A DNA stretch of 64,000 bases from Nilaparvata lugens (taxonomy: Eukaryota > Arthropoda > Insecta > Hemiptera > Delphacidae): NCBI RefSeq assembly GCF_014356525.2, contig NC_052505.1, positions 14,456,135-14,520,134 on the forward strand, given 5' to 3'. The first letter of the stretch is position 1, and each line of letters starts with the position of its first letter. Of the stretch, positions 41,401-50,400 are shown in pieces. The translations under genes were made by a program, and so were the position numbers. The notes beneath the pieces were generated by a model that saw only the letters and a program-made list of their open reading frames with translations, was not told the DNA's origin and ran no database searches.

Positions 41401-44400
41401 TACGTGTTGACCTGGAAGATGTCATATTGTCAAAAGTCAAAACATATCAGGTCATAACTAGCTAGCTAAAGAGAGGATAGAGAAAATTCGAAAAATATTT
41501 TCACTGATCTGCCCATGACTTGAGAAAATTTCAGTTGTCAATATGAATATTGTGAGGTCCACGTTATAATGACAGTGGAGAATGATAGGAGAACAGCGTT
41601 GCCGATTCTCTGCCTTGACACTGCCTTCTATAGAAGATTGCTCATACCGATGATATATATATATCTGATGTGATATTAACTGTTCATTCTTGTTTAGAAC
41701 CATAAATTATATTTTATTCGTCCAGAATCTATATTTTTCAATGATTAAATAATGAGTTTTCATAATAGATATTATATATTTTGTTGATTAATAATATTTA
41801 TACATTGTTGAAAACGATCTGGCAACGTTGCGGAGCTAGAGAAGGATTTGACCAATGATAGACAAGGATAAAAACACCAATGTCAATCAAATACTGTCAT
41901 TATAACGTGGACCTTACTATGTATATCCACTCTTTCTGTGAACTGTAATATTATTCTGAAAGTTGAATTGGAGATTCAGAGCAGGAACTATATCCTGAAG
42001 GCTGATGAAGTGAAACGTAAGAAACAAAGTGTGAGCTTTATATCGCTCTATGATAAATGGAAATTTGCAATTTTCAATAATGAGGAAGTGATCTAGATAA
42101 TATTGATGAGATCGCTTACTGGTCAGACTTTTCTCAAGGACTAGCACAGAGTATAAGAGCGTGGTGGTGTGGACCCTCAAGAAACAAAGCGATGATCTTC
42201 AATATATGATAGATGCAAATTTACAATTCGATACACATATAAGGCAATAATGAGGAAGTGATCTAGATAATATCGATGAGATCGCTTACTGGTCAGACTT
42301 TTCTCAAGGACTAGCACAGAGTATAAGAGCGTGGTGGTGTGGAAGCAAAACGATGAGCTTTGATAGATGATAATATTATGATAGATGCTAATTTACAATT
42401 CGACACACAAACAATAATGAGAAAGTGATCTAGATAATATCGATGAGATTGCTTACTGGTCAGTCTTTTTTCGAGCACGGAGTAGAGGAGCGTGGTGGTG
42501 GGAACGCTTAAGGCTGGCCACTAACGGTAGGATTTATGCATGATAAACATGACGTCATACATTGTTGTGACATCACAGCGAACGGCTTTGAACAAATTTT
42601 TCTGAGGTTAGGTTTTTGTATATTTTTATTTTTCTCTACTTGAGGTTAAATTATTTATTTTTTATCATTAAAATTTGTTATTTTAGAGTAGTTTATTATT
42701 CTTACTGGTTGTTTATAAATATAGGTTTGAAGCTGTTGTCAAACAGCTGTTTTTTGTTCGAAGCCTTCTGCTGATGACACAACATGCAATGCATGACGAG
42801 CATGTGTGTAACACACATTTTCAAGATTTTGTTCTGTCGTTAGTGGCCACCCTTCAGGGCCACAAATACACTTTTCATTAGCTGATGCTATTATGTATTT
42901 GTGTAGATGGATTATTATATCTGAAAGTGATCTAGATGGATGATATCGCTTACTGGTCAGTCTTTTTTCGAGGACTAGCACGGAGTAGAGGAGCGTGGTG
43001 GTGGGGGGAGGTTGACAGGTGGAGATGGTGCGCAGAAGAGGCAAGAACGGGAAGTCCGTCCACTCGGCCAGCGCAGGCAGCACAAACCACTTGATCGGCT
43101 CACTCATCTCCTTGCAGAATATGTGTCGACACATCTCCACCATCAGCGTCTCACTGAAACACAACAATCATCTATTTATTATAGGATATTATTCTATAAT
43201 AAATCAATATCCTGTTATAAATCAATAACTTTTATTAATTCCACACATTCACATTTTACATTTTTCATTGATCTTTTCTCGTAAAACTAACTTGCTTATT
43301 TATTTAATAAACGATGTTGTTTTTTGATTACTTTCATTATGATAAATCATACTTCAAAATAGAATTACCATCGCTACAATCTCATATCCTACATTATTAC
43401 AGTACGTGTCTCGTGACTTTGAAACGGCATATAGGCAAGTTATTGTTCGCAGGGTAATATTCAAGGCTTTGCAAAAACATCAGCCTTCAGAGACCCTAGA
43501 TGGAGGAAGCTCCCGACAGAGATTTTTTTATCAATGAGAGAGTTGCAATGTATCACCAGCATGGGAAAGAGCATGTTGAACGAATGCTGATAACCTGTGT
43601 TGTGCCAGAGAAACCTTCTATACTAAATGGTTTATTTTGTAGTTTAGCTAAAAGGACCCAAAAAAGTTCCTTATGTACCTTTTCGAATGCAACACGTTGC
43701 TTTTGAAAAGATACAAAAAAGCATCACTGTTGCGTTTGAAAACATTAATGGCCGGGACACACATATCCGCACCGAGCCCGCGCCACGGCACGGCCATGAG
43801 AAAACAAGACGTACTACGGCGAGTGAGAAAACAAATGCTTTCAAACGTGTTGGGACACATACTTCCGCACCGCGACAGTGTTTGTTGCCCGAGCCGTGCC
43901 CGCGCCGTCACCGACTAGTTCAGTTTACTTTTTGACGGTAACGGTGCGGGCTTGTTTAACATAGACAGTGAAAAACTTATTGAAGAGATACTGAATTTTC
44001 CAGTTTTATACGATCAAAGTGATGAGAAATATGGTTGAACAGGAAATAAGTTAAACCAAAAGTAAAAGTATAACCAAATAATAAGTCAAGCCAAAGGTAT
44101 GATAGACATAATATAATAAATAATTAAATAAGCAACAAAAAGTATTAAAGAAGGAACCCGTGACTGTGTCTTAAATTTTAAATTTAAAATTAATTACGTT
44201 TAGATACATAAGGCAGAAGATAACAATTTTATTGCTGATATATATTTCCGATACATGACTGACTGTTATATTTTTATGCACCGAAATATATACCAGCACT
44301 ATGATTCTCATCGTCTACAGGTAATTAGTTTAAAATTGAAAAATATAAATTTAAATCGGATGTAACAACTAACAAGCTTTAATAGTGTTATATTATTAAA

Positions 44401-47400
44401 ATAGATTAACACATTCAGAAAATCAGACCACAGTAGCACTACAGAACTGAGACACTGCTGCCGCTCGGCTGTCGCACGGATATGTGTGTTCTCCTACCAC
44501 CATCACCGTGTCGCCGACGTAGCTCGGCCGTACCTCGGCACGGGCTCGGTGCGGTTATATGTGTCCCGAGCTTTAAGCTCCTTGAGTATCTTTTCCGATG
44601 CAACACTTTGCTTTTGAGAAGATACAAAAGAGCATCTGTGGCTTATGGAAACATACATTAAAGCTCCTTGTGTATCTTTTAGAATGCAACACGTCGCTTT
44701 TGAGAAGATAAAAAAGAGCATCTGTGGCATATGGAAACATACATTAAAGCTCCTTGTGTATCTTTTCGAATGCAACACGTTGCTTTTGTGAAGATAAAAG
44801 AGAGCATCTGTTGCTTATGGAAAGAAACATTTTCAAAAATGTTCGATGTTTTTGAACGGGTAGTATTTTAGAATAGTGGCCCTCCGCCGATAGGCAAAGC
44901 TACAGGACCCGGAATGTACTACCTTAATGTAACTTCAAGTACACAGGTATTATTGAACCATTTTTTACTAATTTTGAATGATTCCTATCCTAACAAGTAA
45001 ATCTATGTACGACCGAATTGTTGAAGATTCAAGGCATCAACTGTGAGCGCAGTCTAGCGTCAAAATCAAATCAAATCAACTTTTATTCAATAATATCACT
45101 TAAATGACAAATTCCATTATACAAATGATATTACAGATCATTGAATACAATACTGTTTGCTTAAGAAAAATCTTGTCTGCAAACAGGAGTGTTTTCCAAG
45201 TGCATATAGCAGAGCATGTATAAATTATTCAATTAATTACTTAGATTATGTTATAACATAGAGAAAATATAGCATATGAAAATATCTCATGGTATAGGTT
45301 GTTTAAGTTCTAAATTTCAAGCCGATTACTGTCGACTACTGTCTATAACTACTGTTTTGGTCGGAAGAGAGTGTAAGAACAGCATAGTATGAGAGACTAC
45401 CAGTGTCACATAGCTCAAAAAATAACAACAAGGACTATCGGCTTGAGTTAACAATGAAAACTGGAACATATACCATGGGATACCTACTTCTGCTATATTT
45501 TCTCTATGGTTATAGCTTGAAAGCTTAGTTTGAACTGACTTGAAGAAGGAGTTTGGTGGAGAAGCGGTGACTAGGAGGAGTGGCCTTTGCAGCATGCTGA
45601 GCAGACAGGCGGCGAGGGCAGTGGGGGGGTTGGCCGATGGTCCCAGCAGAGGGGGAGTCAGCTGATCCAACAGCTGGCGAATCCGCTCCACGTAACTACT
45701 GTTCTGCACCAGCTGGCCATAAATCTGAAACACATCATCTCTCACTCAGTTGATTGATGCACCAGCGTCCCCTCCAAGCACTCAGCTCTAAATATTATAA
45801 TTATCTGGAGATAGCACTGGCTCAAAGTCTGTAGACATAAGGTTGGTCACTCATCTATTGAATTTAAGTTGAAATGCAATTGGAGTGGAGGAACTGCAGC
45901 CGTGACTTAGGCTGTAGTACAAAGTAGGCTGAATATCACATTCTTGAAAATCATATGGTGACGTATAGTCAAATTATATAACACAAACATGTTCTGACAT
46001 GCAAGCTTTCTGTTTCTGCTTTACAATAATTATCAAAACATGTAAATCATACAAGCATTTTGCCATTTAAAAGCAAAATCCCAACCTTCTAGCCTACCCT
46101 TTCAAACCATTAAGGTTTCTTCATCTTCTAGATCATGTTTATATATTTTGTAGTTTGGCTATACATCAGCTTGTAAATTTCGGGGATAAGATATTTTCAT
46201 TCTCGTAGAACATGTGATCGATACCAGCATGTATTCAGTGCATTTATATAAATGCAATGCATCGGATTTATCGGGATCGGTTTATTGCAATTCATTGGTT
46301 TATTAAGATTGTTTTATCAGTTAACCTGAAATTATAATAGTATAACGTTGTCTACTAACGCTTTTCCAGCGTATCGACTTTTTCATGCCACGTTTTTAGA
46401 TTCTTGAAAATCATTAAAATCGATGATTCATTCGCTATAAGTACGGAGAATTTTAAAGTTCTAGGTCAATCTTGAGGGAATTAAACGACGATGTATTTGA
46501 AGATACAGTGAATAAACTGTATGCTCAGTGTGGTTACTCTATCACTTCTTTACTACACGTGACGTCACGCTGGCGTTCCCCCAACACTTTGAATCTTACA
46601 CCTGTGAGTAATCAACCTTCTGTCTACTAACGTTGGCACTGGCTAGCTACAGTCCGTGTCAACCCGAGGGTGTGATCACATTGGATATGTGTTAGTGCAC
46701 GTCAGATTATGCATGTTCCATTGAAACACGTTGTGACTCGCATGTAGCTGCTCACAATGAACGCAACTAGCAAACAGCCAGATTTTGTTTCTCATATGCA
46801 AACTTGGTCATGCATAACCAAGCATGCACTTGCACAAATACGCATCCAATGTAATCACACACTCAGTTTGAAGCAGGGGGCTTCAAGCACAATGTTATTT
46901 CTAACGAGAATATCAGAATACTATGACCTCACACAATGACATACGCTCTCTTTATCGCTCTTTCTCTCACAAAATTAGCTTTCAGGCCTCTGTGAAATCT
47001 GGCAGCTCTGTAATCCATGAGTGCATTGATGTAATCTAAGGTTTGCACAGACTATACTATCATATCCATCTCTATTTGAATGTCCTCCCCAACAGAGTAT
47101 TACACAGAATATTGTTTTCCATGGGGAAATTTGTATTGATTAGTGAATAGTTGAATGAGTTAATTCTTATTTTTACTCTGATTTTTTTCCAATTCTGGCT
47201 TCAATATCTCACCTTTTATATTGTTTTGATTACCCAAGTTTTCAAGTGAAAAGATTAATATTTAATAGAAAGTGCTTTTAGACAATCCATCATATATACA
47301 AAATTATATTTTTAATATGTGAATATTTCCTATTTTAGTTATAATAATGTGAAATATTTATTCTATGTTTAGTTTTGAAGCATCTAAATTTAAAAATCTA

Positions 47401-50400
47401 CTTTGTGAAAATACATGAGGACTGAAAATTTTGTGAATTGGAGAACTACAAGATTTAACCTATTTCGGACTATGTGTTATCTAAATTTGAGAGATGAATA
47501 GCACAAGGTTACCTTATTTTTCCTCTCCCTATCATTTTGATAATGTACTTATTGTATAAATGAATAAAGAATAATTGCCACATTTGGTGAAGAGGTAGAA
47601 AAATGAATAGTTGAGTTATTTTCAAGTAATTTTTGCAATAGTTTTGTAGTGTACTAAATAACTTCAATAATTCATTTTTATACTGAGCTCCTAAGTATTA
47701 TTTTGTGGGATTATTTTACGAGTTTTGTGAGTATTATTTACGTTGTAAATGAATGATTTATACATCTCAAGTCAAACTTTCAAATGAATAATGCTCAATA
47801 ATGGTAATAGCTAATTCGAATAAATATTAAATTGAATAAAGTACCTGTATCAAGAAACTAGTTGTTAAATCCTTTGATAGAGCCTTTTCAATTGATTCAG
47901 GAGAAGTGAAGACTTCGAATAGCCGCAAGGGTGTTGCCAGAGATTCTCTGCTACTTGATTGGTCCACGAGAAAATTCAAATTAAGATGCAACAGCCTGCT
48001 CAATCGCCAACGCCATATTTGACTTTCAGGCTGGTTAACAGTGATCAGAAGTCGTGTGTAGTGCCGTAGGGTATGATTGGAAATCCACAGCTGCAAATTA
48101 AAATATTTCAATGGATAAATGTCTACCTCCTGTGAAACAAATTGGTTGACGTAAGATAATCATTAGTTTGTTTTATTTAACTTGACCAACATGATCCAGG
48201 CAATAAGATTGAATAATGATTACTACTAAACTTATAATGACAGCATGCTAATTCAAGAATTAAGAATTTTATTTGACGTAAAACTTTACAAAATAACAAT
48301 AAGCATCGTCAAACAATGAAACAATTTATAATACAACTTCTGTTGTGAGTTACATAAATGAAACAGGTTACATTTAAATATCATAAAATTTACAACTTCA
48401 TTATACTTATAGTCTAGTTGAAATATGTCATTGTACCAAACCAAGATTGCAATGATTTCTCATCAACCCATATATGATACATCGCATTGCAAAAACTCTT
48501 CCGTTGAGTAGAACGCTTTTGTTTTCAGCCAATTACCTAAGACTACTGAATTTTTTCGATGGTAACTTTTTCACACTACTTAGTAATTTGTTGTAGAGAA
48601 GAATCTGCTGATACCTATGACTTTCAATGGATTTGTGCAGTCTAACCCTAGGTCTCACAACGTGGTCATTTTGTCTTATATTGTGAGTTTCTTGTATTAG
48701 TGTGAGTTTCAGAGATTTCATGATATAAATTAACATTGTTCTTAACAAAAACTAAATTATAAAAAATGTACAGACATGGCAAAGTCATTATTTTGTTTTC
48801 CGGGAAAATATTCCTACAAGTTTCATTATAAATCAAATAAAATATTATTCTCATTGCCTTTTTCTGCCAAATGAAGGCATTTTTAGCTGAGGCTGATTTT
48901 CCCCACAGTTTAACACCGTAAATGAGATGTGCATTGAACAGACCATGATAGATCATTACAATGACATTAAAAACTCACACAAGCCTTCAATTTTCTCAAA
49001 AGAAAAGTAATACGAGCAAGCTTTTTACATACACTTTCAACCTGATGATTCCAAGTGAGTTTACTATCCATGAATATTCCCAGTAGTTTAACAGGTTGAA
49101 ATAAATCATCGTGCACATTCAGGTTACATTGATTATTAAGGGAAAAATTAATTGCTCTGTTTTATTTCCATTAATAGTCTGCATATTAGCATCAAACCAC
49201 AATTTTGATTCCTGAAAGCCCCTATCAAGTTTATTTTCAACACTTTTCAAGTCAACATCAGCGTGATCCAAGTTTTGATATTTATAAAGTTTACACAATT
49301 ATTAGAAACGAGGCGTACAACAATCTGTATAATACCGAAAGTGGTGTTAATTAACATAGACAACCGTGGCTAGCCAGTATATAACTTATCAGTTATCCAT
49401 AATATTTTCAAAAAGGTTCAACAAAGCTAATGACAGTCACTAAGGCCCTCCAACTTACGAATCGTCTAATACTGAAGTGAGTGATTTCAAAACTCACATA
49501 GCTTAAATAAAACAACATAAAACAACATATCAGTAAATGTTTATATCTCCACAAATCTAAAAATACAATTGATTCCAATCTATTCCGAAATTATTGTTTT
49601 TCTAGTTACTTGGGTAACTAGCACCTGACAACCATAGGTGCAAGGTTCTAGGTACTTAGTACCTGACAACCATCAATAACTATATGATTGACTTCTTCAT
49701 CAACCCTCCCAAATGCCAGCCTAGGATTCGAGTAAAGTATCATTCTTGGTGAACAAATCACTTACCAAGCGCGAACCATCCAAACTTCTCTGGTAGAAAA
49801 ACAAGAGTTTCTGGATAAGAACGGTAAAAGTTGATTCATCGGGAAGATTTGATCCGAGGCGCTTCACTATCTCATCAAATTCCTGACGTTCAATAGCAAG
49901 ATACTTCTGTCTGCAGAGAAACCTCCGTATAAGAGATTGGATGCAAACTGCACTGTGCTGTCTCTGGCGACTTTCCTGCAATAAATTGCATTATAAATAC
50001 ATCAAAACTCTATCAACGATCAAATAGTTTTGAGAGTAAAACACTTTTATTTCTTCGGCAGTAAAATTTTATTATATTCTTTCATACTAGGCTAGATACT
50101 AGGCTTCTTTTATACTAGATTTGGTCACATTATCATCTCACATTGATTAGGTGGTGAAAAGACTCAATACAGCAGTGTTTGCATAATCGAGGTTGATAAG
50201 GGAAGTGGGCCTGAGAATAGTTCGAATATCGTACTATGGATATTTTCAGCCAGCTCTCTCGTATGTAAATATCCAAATATCCAAAGTCTTGATCGTTAGC
50301 CAGGTGTTCCCGGATGGATTGCGCCAAAGAAATAAGAAACTTTAAACTTATCACAGCCCCTCAAAGCTATCCCCAAGGAAATCACTGAAACTGTAATAGC

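Noticed and set aside
43019..43228. Plus-strand frames over 43012-43284
   Set aside because: Shadows of UBE3C exon 5 on the opposite strand.
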